Below, piece after piece: positions 22,405 through 32,334 of a stretch of 64,000 nucleotides of DNA (positions within the stretch are counted from its first letter, which is position 1; every line of letters begins with the position of its first letter). A program made the position numbers and the translations under genes. The stretch spans positions 9,428,404 to 9,492,403 of the forward strand of contig CM021322.1 in the NCBI GenBank assembly GCA_010645155.1, in the 5' to 3' direction. Below the pieces are notes generated by a model that was not told where the DNA came from, did no database searches, and saw nothing but the letters and a program-made list of their open reading frames with translations. Source of the stretch: Tigriopus japonicus (taxonomy: Eukaryota; Arthropoda; Copepoda; Harpacticoida; Harpacticidae).

Positions 22405-24074
22405 TTATTCTTGGCTTTTATCTTCATTGATCAGATCGGGTAGCAAATTACATAATCCAGAAATAATTGCCAAAAGTTTGTCAACGTCCTTAAGTAAATT
22501 GTCATTGACAAAATCGAGAATGTGGAAGCGCTTCATTCTTTGGATGGCTCTTTCAACGTGGACACGAACGCTTGCAATTTTGTATCCATCTTCATTTTTT
22601 TTCCGTGGTAAACTGTCGCCCACCTCGTTTGAAAGGGGGCATTACCAAAGTACCTCCATTTTCAGCTATTCTGGTCTCAATATGAGGAAATCCTTTATCG
22701 GCCATGATAAGATCACCTGCTTCAATGTAATTGAGAAATCCACTCTTGATTGTGATTTCTGTATCCGTTGTTCGGCCACCAAACCCCTTTGAAATAAACA
22801 TAATTTCACCAGAGGGGGCACATCCAATCAGAAACTTGATTGTAAAGCGTCCCTTGTAGTGGGAATAGGTTTGCACTCGCTTCTTGTTCGATTTTAAACG
22901 AGAGCACTCAATTTCCGACGCATCAATGATAACCCGAGTTCCAGGATATAACGCTTGGAATGATGTCGGCATTCGTGCCTGAATTGTTGCTCGGTCATAC
23001 CAAATGATGAATTCTTGACACAAAACAAACATTCGATTAAGAACTGCCCAAACGTTGAACTGGCGTAATGGTTGGTCACATTAAACATTCCTCCAAGGGC
23101 AATATAGGAGCAGTTCAATTTCAATTTCACTAAGAACATCGCCAGTTTTAGATCACGTGAAAGAATACGAGAGTCGGTTAGATCTCCTCCTAACTTGTAA
23201 AGCAGAAATTGGAAGACGGTCTTTCTGACGCCCGTGAATGACTCGAACTGTTTGTTTGCGAAAGACAAAATCGGCAAGGGACCCGGCAAACATTCACGCA
23301 AAGTTGGAAGTTCAGTTACCACGCCCTTTGACTTCGTAATGATCGGTTCGGTTTCCACTACCTTGCTTGCAGTCGCCGGAATCGACACCATAGTAGAATG
23401 TGAAGAAGTCCTGGCAGTTCGTCGATCAATGTCTTCATGACATTCCCAAATAAAGGGTTTTGCCTCCTCCAGTTTGTCAAAGGTTTGTGTCCCAACTTCC
23501 CTCAGCAAATCCCGCATCCAAAAGTCGCAATACTGATCATCCTCATCAGCAAATTCGTCTGTCTCACATGACTCTGTCTCCTCTAACTTTTCCATTTCGA
23601 TTCGCTTCATCTCCGCCTCACGAGCTTTATCTCTAGATTTTATTCTTTCAAATCTGGTTAAATCGCCAGATGTTTTGGCTTTGACATGACGGGTTGGAAA
23701 AATGGACGGAACATAACTTGGGCTATCAGAATGGTCAGACTTGACACCACCAAAAAAATGAGAAGCGCAAATTCGAGATGCTGTAATATTGAAAATAAAT
23801 ACACGAGATATTATTCATTTATCGCACATGCCAATGACCTCAAGATCATACCTTTACTCGGCGACCACAGTGTCCCATCAATGTTTTCACGCTTTATTGC
23901 GGAGAGCCATGCACGCTTTCGGTCAATATTTGCTGGGAACGAATGAAATTTAATCCCCATTTTTCCATCAATCCTTTGGTTTTTGTGGCATCCGACGACG
24001 CAGCAATAGGTCCCATTTGTTTTTTTCACTTTCTTTGTAAGTCTGCTCTGTTCTTCCGACGTATTTGTGTCCAT
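22405..24074 (-). pseudogene. THAP-domain DDE_Tnp_4-type transposase, frameshifted
   Basis: Translation runs from 24074 towards 22405. Exon 1 (24074-23852) and exon 2 (from 23780) join across a clean 71-bp intron (23781-23851, gtatga...ttacag). Only after splicing is the THAP C2-CH finger complete: CVVGC in exon 1, then CASHF and YVPSIF after the junction. The middle is a charged linker and a helix-rich region. The catalytic core follows with VIIDASEIE (first Asp), MADKGF (second Asp) and RVHVERAIQRMK (Glu), the Harbinger/ISL2EU-like DDE signature. Two frame breaks are visible: one near 23035-23045 just before the core, where one base appears missing, and one at an eight-A run near 22595-22605 between the second Asp and the Glu. 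All catalytic residues survive but not in one frame. The 5' start could also be an upstream in-frame ATG at 24161. Confidence 0.88.
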
Positions 24075-24509
24075 TTTGAGGGAAACTAATACTTCACAAC
24101 CCAAAAACTCGTAGTACCCGCCAGAATCAACCGAGCCGAGAACACACAATAACAAATTCATTTGTAAACAGTGTATCAGCTGAATTTTCAGCTGCTGATA
24201 AAAGAAAGCGTCAATAAAGAATTATATTTGACGACAAAATTGAAGAAAATTTTGGTCCAAAAACTTCTGAAAATTAGATTTTCCAAATGACTTAATTTGC
24301 GATTACCTAACATTGAACAAATGAGCAATTTAAATTTTAAAAGTTAATTTTGAAATCATATCATTTTGTTGTCAGCTGCTTTCGGTTTCGGCTTCGGTTT
24401 AGGTTAAGCCCTCTTTCGGCCGAAACTTTCGGTTTCGGTTAAGAGCCCTTTCGGTCCATCACTAGTATAGGGTTGTTTGACCTCAGCGTAACTCAGGGTA
24501 TCTTTAGAA

Positions 24510-24733
24510 CAGGGGTGTGCAAACTTATTTAGCAATGGGCCAAATTGACCGGAACATTGGTGCTTGCGGGCCACACCATCCAAAACGGCAAATAATTTAT
24601 ACTTTAAAATTCTACAATCTACTTACCCTACATATGTAAAATCAATCTTATGATCTCTACAGATCCTCTCGCGGGCCACTCAAAATCAGCTTGGGGCCCA
24701 TTTGGCCCGCAGTCCAGGGTTTGCATGCCCCTG
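24510..24733. mobile_element. hAT-type MITE
   Basis: The ends are 'caggggtgtgcaaac' and 'gtttgcatgcccctg'. The flanks ctttagaa (24502-24509) and ttctagaa (24734-24741) agree at 6 of 8 and resemble the nTCTAGAn target common for Ac/Buster-type hAT insertions. The 224-bp interior contains 'gcgggccac' on both sides, an inner inverted repeat. It lies only 45 bp from the right end of the THAP transposon. Confidence 0.8.
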
Positions 24734-24752
24734 TTCTAGAATATCGTCTAGA

Positions 24753-24838
24753 ATTGGTGGTTAGATCCTCAAGTTTCCTTTAGTGGTTGAACAAGTCTTT
24801 GAGTTTAGGATGATCCGAGAAAAGGTGAGATATTCATA
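24753..24838 (-). repeat. Inverted counterpart of 20446-20532
   Basis: Read on the minus strand it aligns with 20446-20532 at roughly 70% identity. The surrounding 24761-24973 minus ORF has no known domain. Confidence 0.55.
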
Positions 24839-25249
24839 AGATGCGCAAGGTGGGTAATGCGTGAGCTCGATGGGAACCCCCGTTTGATCTGTTGGGAGAA
24901 AATTGGTTCGTCTGCCTTTTCCAAGAGGAAAATGCTGTTGGATCAAGGTCCAATTCTTCACGCAACCTCCCATCTCGACTGGGTGCGTTTCTAAGCTAGA
25001 CTGTTTGGTCTTAACAAATACTTTTAATACATATGAAGATCCTTTTATTTTCCCCTCGATATCTCTAACGAGACCCGACCAGAATCAGCTTATATGTTTT
25101 TTTAAGAAACAGCACAGATTGGTTTTAGCTCTAGAGATCATCATACATTTCCCCCCTCAGGATTAAACCTTTAGGCGTTGATATTCATGTGGTTATTGAG
25201 CAAGGTAATAATAATAATAAAGAAAATAGTAGGATTAAAATGGTACAGG

Positions 25250-27475
25250 TTAGATAAACTTGTGCAGAGGGACGGCAAAGTTGACGGAAAGACGCTTTTT
25301 AAGGCGAGAACTGCGTCGAGGTTGATTTCGTTTGTCAGCATTAGCCGCACTTGGTCGAGATGACAAGTCTGATGAAAGGGGCGTCGATAATGGCAAGGGT
25401 GATATTAATCTGAGGTACTTGCGATTGCGACGAAATGTGCCACCACTTGAATTAATTTCATAGGACCGTTTGTGTTTGTGAATGCTAGTTACAACACTTT
25501 TAGTAGACCACATTTTGTCAACTGGACTTTGAATAACAACATGATCACCCACATTTAGAGGGGCTAAAGGAATTCCTGGTTGATAAATGGGTGCATCTTT
25601 TCGGTGGTCATGACGTGCCATTGTAAATTGATTATTATTCGTTATCATTGGTGGAGATGCCTTAGGCAGGGAGGTGCGCAATTGTCGTCCAAAGAATCCC
25701 TGAACAGGGCTATATCCGTCAGCCCGGGGTGTATTACGCCACTCCAAAAGAGCGCGTCGGAAAGGTTCCTCCTTTAATTCGCATTTCTTAAGTAGATATT
25801 TCATATTATTAACGGCTGATTCCGCCAATGCATTACTAGAGGCATGATAAGGGCTTGATGTTGAATGACGGATGTTGTTGTCAACACAGAAGTTATCAAA
25901 ACTGGCCCGAAATTGAGGGCCTTGATCCGTTTTGATAAATTTGGGAAAACCAAAATCCAAGAACCAGGCCAAAAGAGTGGAACAAACCCGCTCACATGTT
26001 CTTGTTGATAAACGTTGAACAAAAGGATAACCACTATAGCGATCGATCATGACAATGAAGTTTTTGCCCGATATCTCGAACAGGTCTACAGATACCTTCT
26101 CCATTGCGTACGTAGTTGGCTGATTCTTGTTGAAGGGGTTCGGAAGATTGTGAAGGCAAAAGCGAGACACATTGCTTATTACATTGGCCAATACCTTGCT
26201 TAATGTCGTTTAACATCGTTGGCCAATAATAGAGTTGTTTAGCCATTTGAATTGTTTTGACTTGTCCTGAATGTGATAGGTGTAGAAGGTCGAGAATTAG
26301 AGGACGAGCGGTGCGGGGTATGAAAAGGCGATCCCCGAGAAGTATAACATCATTATCGATGGTTAATTTGGAAAACATTTTTGAATGCTATAAGATCGTA
26401 GTTTAAACTTCCACTCGTAATACATTTTGAAAGGGCCAGATATTCTTCATCTTTGGACCGAATGATTAGACGTAATGCAGGATCGTCAACGTCAACTGAG
26501 CGAACTATGTCAAAGGATGGATCAGAAGGGAAATATGGAGCACGGCTAAGGGCATCGGCAATAAAGTGTTCTTTCCCAGCAGTCCATACAACAGAGAAAG
26601 AATACGCCACAAGGCGTTCTCTCATTCGTTGTAGTCGGTCATTAGTGAGAGATGCTAATGGTTTGGAAAAAATCCCAAGCAATGGTTTGTGATCAGTAAT
26701 TATCTGAAAATGTGACAAACCCCTGAGATAATAATCACATTTCTGTACTGCCCATAGGATTGCGGAGCATTCCAGTTCAACAGTTGAGTAATTCTGTTGT
26801 GCTGGGGACAATGAAATAGAACCGCATCGGATAAGAAGGGGCCTTTTAAGCAAATCTCTTTGAATGAGGGCATATCCTAGGCCGTGTAGTCGTGATGCAT
26901 CTGTTAGTAACTCTGTTGTTGATGTTGGATCAAACGGCTTGACGATGGTGGAGGAGCATAAAAGCTTTTTCACGGTATCAAACTCTTTCGTGTGGCAATC
27001 GAGCCAAACAAACGCATTGCATTTTTCCAGAAGTTGTCGGATTTGATTTGTTGCGTGAGCAAGATCTGGCAGAAACATTCCCAACTGATTAGCGAGGCCC
27101 AGGAACGATCGAACATCACTTGTTGATTTGGGCACTGGGAATTCTCTGATTGAGGCAAGTTTATCCGGATCAGGCTTAACGCCTTCAGAAGAAACAATGA
27201 AACCGGCAAATTTTATACACTGTCCTGTAGCAAGTTTAGCTCGAGACAATTTAATTCCGGCATCACGACACCTCATCAGGACAATACGTAGGCGCTCATA
27301 TAAAACTTGTTCTGTTGGAGCCTGGATGAGCATGTCGTCAACGCTTTTTAATAACCATGGTAAACCAGCCACAGCTGCATCGGTCCGATAGTTGAAGTTA
27401 TCTGATGATGAGTTCAGGCCCATGGGAGCCACAGTGTACATCCATCGGCCGTTGTGGAGCAGGAAACAGCAAGCA
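25250..27475 (-). pseudogene. Ty3/gypsy-type retrotransposon pol remnant (RT-RNaseH-integrase)
   Basis: Read right to left on the minus strand, the order is reverse transcriptase palm and thumb (from about 27475, including YTVAPMGL and the SVDD catalytic box), RNase H ending in ADALSR, integrase zinc finger (H..H..C..C, about 26320-26190), integrase core, and a basic tail ending at 25250. The core has Asp in VSVDLF, Asp in KTDQGPQF, and Glu in ALAESAV about 35 residues later. The three segments are in three different frames, broken near 26360-26378 and near 26191. The reverse transcriptase lacks its N-terminal fingers, and gag, protease and LTRs were not found. It is a 5'-truncated, inactive relic. 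Plus-strand ORFs here are shadows. Confidence 0.9.
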
Positions 27476-27971
27476 GGAACCGTGAGTAGACTGCCTCATG
27501 TCCCGTTTTGTGCAGAAAGAACGAGTTTTCAAATCATGAAAGCCGCGGGAGTCAATCAAAATGAAGGGGAGAGTTTTGGACCCTCCTTTGTAAAAACCAA
27601 AAGGGGATCGGGCAAAGTTACATGTACTCCCTTTCAGGGGTACTTGATTGAACGAAATTACCAAAAGACGATAGAAAATTGTGTTTGATAGCAAACATCA
27701 CTTCAGAACAAAGTTGCAGCATTAGATAGCGCTCCTTTTCCTGCCATTTATTTTGATAATGATGCTTTCTGTTCTCCGGAATTAGCTATACGGATTTCGC
27801 TTTAGGCATGAATATGCACTCTACATGGTTTGCAAATCAAGAGCATGGCCCTTGGTTTGATTTGACTTTTTCAAGCACATTGAGATCCAGATGGGTTGCA
27901 ATTGGCAAGCCTAAGAAAATGTCTAATGTGGCATTGCCCATCAGCTGAAGGAGAAAGAGCATTATCATGAG

Positions 27972-28418
27972 TAGGGACGGGCAACGAGTGTAAAAAGAAT
28001 TTTGGTAACATAAACACATTATTTGCCTTTTTGCACCTTTTTGCCTTTATTTGCACGATTTTTTCACGAATTCGGCCTAATATGAACAAGTTGTTGAGTT
28101 TACTTTTGGAAGATTTTTTCCAAATTTGAAAACTAAATCTGATTTTACGGTTCCCAGCGTAGGCTAGCATAGTATTGATTACTAGTACTTCAATTTCTAA
28201 ATTTTGCTCTTCAAGATAAAAAAGTAACAAGCCGAAGACAAGAAAGTATCTGAAGCTTTTTGTTTCAGAAATTTCAGTTTTTGCGATTTTTTTGAATTTC
28301 GTTTGCGCTTTTATGGTTTTTATTTGCGCTTTTGACCTTTTTACGATTTTGGGCTGATTTTTGTGCAAGTATTGGTAACCAAAAGCTTGTTTTGATTTGC
28401 ACTTTTTGCACGTCCTTA
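27972..28418. mobile_element. hAT-type MITE (TAGGGACGGGCA family)
   Basis: The ends are 'tagggacgggca' and 'tgcacgtcctta'. The flanking 8-mers are atcatgag (27964-27971) and atcacgag (28419-28426), 7 of 8 identical. The interior is AT-rich with many 'ttttgc/gcaaat' motifs. A further left end of the same family is at 39037 ('tagggacgggcag'). Confidence 0.8.
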
Positions 28419-28426
28419 ATCACGAG

Positions 28427-29334
28427 AAACCCATTGCCAATAGAAGACAAAATTAATGCTTGAATGAATACTAAAATAAATCCTTGTTGTGAATACTAAA
28501 ATAAATCCTTGTTATGAGTTCCAGACAGGCCCGACACACCTCAATTCAATACCGACTATGGTTTGAATATCCTCGTCCATTCGTCTAAATTAATGATTTT
28601 AATCAAATTTTACAACGTGTACAATGTAGGGGGCTCTTTGCGAAAGGGTCCATTCATGATTCTCGAGGAAGATCTCATGAAACATTTTCCAACATGTCCG
28701 CCTTGATACAAGAGAAAGGTGAGCTCTCCTTCTCCCTCTTGTTAGTTCCAACACTGAGTGAAGGTCTTTTTCTTTGGACAAGTTCCATGCCATCTACGGA
28801 ACTTCTCATGTCCTAGACAAAAGTAAGGGAGCGCGACCAGAACCTTATGCTCTGGGTCATGTGCTCATGTCAGCTGATCGGAATAGTGGAAGAAAGAACA
28901 CGCATTTCAAAGACACAGATAAGGTCTCCCATCCAATCCCCCGGTCAAAGACCAAGCCCGACACCGATCCCGTCTTTAGACGATCAAACCTGAACTCAGA
29001 ACGGATTGAAACTCGTTCACTTATGTGCAATAGTTTGTTGCTGCCTCTTCAAGTGGAGTAGAATAAGCGCCTTGGATCTCTCGAATTTAGCCCGCCCAAT
29101 CGGCCATCAGCTAGGAAGCCTTAGGTCCCCATTAGGTCTAGTTTGTTCATCGAACACTTGTTGCACTCGCCCTCTGAGTGCTTGATACTTCCTTATGTTG
29201 AGTGCGACTTCAAACATGGCCATGTGTACCTAGGTCTCATGAAATGCATCAGTGATCTTTGTTGCTTCTTTCTGCAGCTGGGGGAGCTCAATCTTGAACA
29301 ACTCGCCATATAATTTATTGCCACCATCGACACT
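28427..29334. other. Intergenic region upstream of the citrate carrier
   Basis: It presumably contains the SLC25A1 promoter and 5' UTR. The ORF at 28774-29061 has no recognised domain. No TATA element was convincing. Confidence 0.4.
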
Positions 29335-30321
29335 ATGACATCCCGGGATCCGGTTCAAAAGTCTCGATTTCGGTCTCCTTTTCCTGGACGCCCTTGGGAG
29401 GACCAACGACATGGTTCGCCCTACACGGCTGCAGCTGCGGGTGGGGGAGGTGCCACGAACTCTTCGTTGAAAGGTATTATTGTGGGTGGCATCACGGGTG
29501 GCATCGAAATCTGTATTACTTATCCCACCGAATATGTCAAGACTCAATTGCAATTGGACGAGAAGGTGGGCAAGTACAAAGGGATTGTGGATTGTACTAA
29601 GCAAACCGTCAAGGAAAGAGGTGTGGGGGGTCTGTATCGGGGTCTCTCTGTGCTTTTGTATGGCTCAATCCCCAAATCTGCGGTTCGCTTTGGCGCCTTT
29701 GAGCAATTTAAGGGCTTGATGGCGGCTCCTGATGGATCTTTGTCCTTGGGAGCCAAGATGCTTTGCGGTCTCGGAGCCGGGGTTAGTGAGGCCATCTTGG
29801 CCGTGACTCCCATGGAAACGGTCAAGGTGAAGTTTATCAATGATCAACGCTCGGCCAACCCAAAATTTAGAGGCTTCTTTCATGGGGTAAAGCATATCAT
29901 TGCCGAGCAAGGAATTCGTGGAACATATCAAGGCGTGACGGCCACCATCATGAAGCAAGGCAGCAATCAGTTGATCCGGTTTTCGGTGGTGGAATGTCTT
30001 AAGGATTGGTACACGGGTTATGACACTTCGAAACGTAAAGATATTCCGATGTATGTCACAGGAGCGATTGGAGCCTTTGCCGGAGCTTGCTCGGTTATGG
30101 GAAACACTCCGTTGGATGTGGTCAAGACCCGAATGCAAGGTCTCGAGGCTCATAAATACAAGAACACGTGGGATTGCGCCAAACAGATTTGGTATAATGA
30201 AGGGGCCAAGGCATTCTACAAAGGGACCATTCCCCGCATGAGTCGGGTCTGTTTGGATGTGGGCATAACTTTTATCATCTATGATACATTCATGATCTAC
30301 TTTAACAAGATTTGGCCCTAG
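29335..30321 (+). CDS. SLC25A1: Mitochondrial tricarboxylate (citrate) carrier
   Basis: A single exon of 328 residues. Three mitochondrial-carrier repeats are visible through their signatures PTEYVK (64-69), PMETVK (159-164) and PLDVVK (259-264), each at the end of the first helix of a repeat. Six transmembrane helices are expected. The sequence details (TNSSLKGIIVGGITGGIEI at the start of the carrier domain, IPRMSRVCLDVGITF near the end) match the citrate/malate exchanger rather than other SLC25 members. It sits in the inner mitochondrial membrane and exports citrate for cytosolic acetyl-CoA supply. The N-terminal 40 residues are Ala/Gly/Arg-rich and could be a targeting extension. The ATG at 29335 has an acceptable context. 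The long minus-strand ORFs over this gene are shadows. Absence of introns is unusual beside intron-bearing neighbours. Confidence 0.95.
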   Translation: MTSRDPVQKSRFRSPFPGRPWEDQRHGSPYTAAAAGGGGATNSSLKGIIVGGITGGIEICITYPTEYVKTQLQLDEKVGKYKGIVDCTKQTVKERGVGGLYRGLSVLLYGSIPKSAVRFGAFEQFKGLMAAPDGSLSLGAKMLCGLGAGVSEAILAVTPMETVKVKFINDQRSANPKFRGFFHGVKHIIAEQGIRGTYQGVTATIMKQGSNQLIRFSVVECLKDWYTGYDTSKRKDIPMYVTGAIGAFAGACSVMGNTPLDVVKTRMQGLEAHKYKNTWDCAKQIWYNEGAKAFYKGTIPRMSRVCLDVGITFIIYDTFMIYFNKIWP

Positions 30322-30717
30322 ATACGCCATTGGCCGTCAGAGATCATCTATTGTTGTTACCATTAAGCATTAGATATTTTAGTCTGTAAATTCGTAGTGT
30401 GTTCTATTTAACTCTTAATTGTTAATGACTGTGCCACTGTGTACGTTGTACACTATGCATCACCGCATTTATGAATCAAAATTTTATGAAATATATGACT
30501 TTTTGTTTTGGACCTCCAACTTTTATTTCAAAGGGATCATTCGAATGGAGAAAGGGCAGCTAAAGAGGAGAGGGCGACATTTCGGCCTAGGACAGTCTGC
30601 CCGGCGACATTACGTCACAAACCCAACAGTCAGTGCCGCAGGAAAACAACAGCAGAACAGTCCTTGGTTCAAGATTGATTAAAAGCGTGTATTTAGGAAT
30701 CGGAGCAAATTGCAAAA

Positions 30718-31782
30718 ATGAAATGTGTGGTGTGCCAAGTGAGCAAGGCATCCGGAGAGAACCGGAAGACTTGGGGATACACCACGGACAGACTTCATTT
30801 CTCACAAATCCAAGCTCTCTTCAAGTTATTTGATATTACGAAGAACGAATTCAAATCCGGCTCGATATGCCCATGTTGCTATAACTTATTGCTTCAAATT
30901 GACAGTCTTGAATATCAGTTACTTCAGCAAAGCAAGAATCTCAAAGCAAGGGTGCAGTGCTTTGCTCGTGAAGAAGATTACATTGCAGCTCAAAATGACC
31001 AAACGTCCGACCAAAGTATAAGTGATGATGATTGCATTCACTCGATCCTGAACCAAGATGACCCGATGGGAGAAGACATCAAAGGTGAGGGGTCAAAGTC
31101 GAAAAGACGCCGGACGGAATGTCTTGAAACTCTACCAATAAAAATAGAGGCTCCGCCCCATCAAAAATATTTCAAAGATGACCAAGAAACTCTTATTGAG
31201 TTCCGGGAAACGCCCGTGGACCGACGAACTGTGCCAAAACCAAGACCTCCACCATCATCATCTTTGGAGCAAGATAATCTGGACTTTAATGTGTCAATTA
31301 TCAAAACCACTCGGGGCAATGAACAGCTTTTGTACGAGAATTATACGTACAACAAATTGGATTTGAACAATCAACCTAAAGTTGGTGACATTTGTCGTTG
31401 GAAGTGCACCTTTAACTATGGAATCAAAACTGGCTGCAAAGGGAAATTAAAGACTACAAGAGATGGTTTATGTGTGTTGTTGGACTCGAAAACTGACCAT
31501 AATCACAAGCCTCCGGATGAACAACAAATCAATGCCATTTACTTTCGGGAACAAGTCAAGCAATTGGCCCAAAATCATCCAGATATGAAGCCGTCAGAAA
31601 TTTTGAGCAACTCGAAAATGCTTCTCCCTGCGTCGGCTAATATTGGGATCAAAAAGGTTAGCATTATGCGTTTTATCCAAAGGACGTGCAGTAAAGTTCG
31701 AAGCAACAAAACAGATTTGAAGGACGATTCGTATGAGTTGGACATAAAGAAATGTCTAGAGGACGGAAGTTCGTCGTCTTAA
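30718..31782 (+). CDS. ZAD-like and FLYWCH zinc-finger protein
   Basis: A single exon encodes 354 residues from an ATG in a good context (aaaaATGa). The N-terminus has two Cys pairs, C3/C6 and C51/C54, with the spacing of a zinc-finger-associated (ZAD-like) domain, followed by a Leu-rich helix that could mediate dimerisation. An acidic linker and a basic cluster (SKRRR, about 128-132, possible nuclear signal) follow. Residues about 190-265 match the FLYWCH finger: aromatic positions, W228, C230, C240, H261 and H263. The last 90 residues are helical and basic. Likely a nuclear DNA- or chromatin-binding protein; target unknown. The ZAD call is weaker than the FLYWCH call. It starts 397 bp after the citrate carrier on the same strand. 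Confidence 0.8.
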   Translation: MKCVVCQVSKASGENRKTWGYTTDRLHFSQIQALFKLFDITKNEFKSGSICPCCYNLLLQIDSLEYQLLQQSKNLKARVQCFAREEDYIAAQNDQTSDQSISDDDCIHSILNQDDPMGEDIKGEGSKSKRRRTECLETLPIKIEAPPHQKYFKDDQETLIEFRETPVDRRTVPKPRPPPSSSLEQDNLDFNVSIIKTTRGNEQLLYENYTYNKLDLNNQPKVGDICRWKCTFNYGIKTGCKGKLKTTRDGLCVLLDSKTDHNHKPPDEQQINAIYFREQVKQLAQNHPDMKPSEILSNSKMLLPASANIGIKKVSIMRFIQRTCSKVRSNKTDLKDDSYELDIKKCLEDGSSSS

Positions 31783-31953
31783 TCATAAGCAATGTTGAAA
31801 TACAACGTTCTGGTCAGATTTAGAAATCATAACCATGGTTCCCCAGGTATTTTTCAGTCAATGTGTTTCATTTCTGGATAGATTATTGCTCGGGAGATGC
31901 TGGAAGGTTATCACAGGCAAGTTTCAGGAAGAGCCGAACTCATTGCTTTAAGC

Positions 31954-32334
31954 TCAGTAATTATCGGTATGAGATTGATCGCCGTCCCATTCATTGGGAC
32001 GAGGGCGTTTCACCCGGTTTGATTTGAGATGATTAGGCACAATAGTAACGATGCGCTTCTTTCGACGCAATCGTGCGATCTCCGCCAAGTCGTCTTGGGG
32101 TTGTTCCATTTCCTCCAGGTTTGGACCACTCGAGGGTTTTGTCACGGTTTGACTTGGCAGTCGAAATGTCGCGGTAACTTTAGTACTGCTATCGTCTGCA
32201 GGATTGGGTTGAGATGCTTTCGGAGGTAAACGAAGGGTGAATGACTCTGAAAGTAACGCGTACAATATGGTGATTGACAGTATTGTCATAGGGAATTTAG
32301 TGGCTTCATCCGCCGGGGGCACATTCACTCTCAT
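31954..32334 (-). CDS. Small candidate secreted peptide precursor
   Basis: The frame encodes 126 residues from 32334, which has the better Kozak context, or 111 from a second ATG at 32289. The hydrophobic stretch TILSITILYALL (17-28) would be a normal signal peptide from the second ATG. The rest is hydrophilic and Pro/Ser-rich. Near the C-terminus a basic run RRKKR (90-94) and a KR pair (109-110) bracket a 14-residue segment beginning IVTIVP. That is the arrangement of a prohormone processed by furin/PC-type convertases, which is inferred. No amidation Gly precedes the KR. It is convergent with the FLYWCH gene, 171 bp apart. No family recognised; it could be a fragment of a spliced gene. Confidence 0.5.
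   Translation of the reverse strand: MRVNVPPADEATKFPMTILSITILYALLSESFTLRLPPKASQPNPADDSSTKVTATFRLPSQTVTKPSSGPNLEEMEQPQDDLAEIARLRRKKRIVTIVPNHLKSNRVKRPRPNEWDGDQSHTDNY

Larger units (their letters stand above)
20726..24464. mobile_element. Near-complete THAP/DDE + SWIM-YqaJ DNA transposon (ISL2EU-like)
   Basis: The 3,739-bp element has ends 'tagtgatggactgaaag' and 'tttcggtccatcacta', followed inward by repeated 'ttcggccgaaa/ttcggtttcgg' blocks. It is flanked by a perfect 8-bp direct repeat GTATAGGG (20718-20725 and 24465-24472). It carries two convergent genes: a plus-strand SWIM-YqaJ protein (20963-22219) and a minus-strand THAP/DDE transposase (22405-24074). The pairing of a THAP-DDE transposase with a YqaJ-type nuclease is known for ISL2EU-type eukaryotic transposons. 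The 8-bp duplication and TAG-type terminus look more like hAT or P elements. An internally deleted relative is at 44695-45051. Confidence 0.9.

Noticed and set aside
20724..24466. Alternative 2-bp TA duplication for the THAP transposon
   Set aside because: It would leave the perfect 8-bp repeats outside TA, and the similar 7/8 repeats of the 44.7-kb copy, unexplained.
29544..30330. Long minus-strand ORFs over the citrate carrier
   Set aside because: They are antisense shadows of a strongly conserved plus-strand gene.
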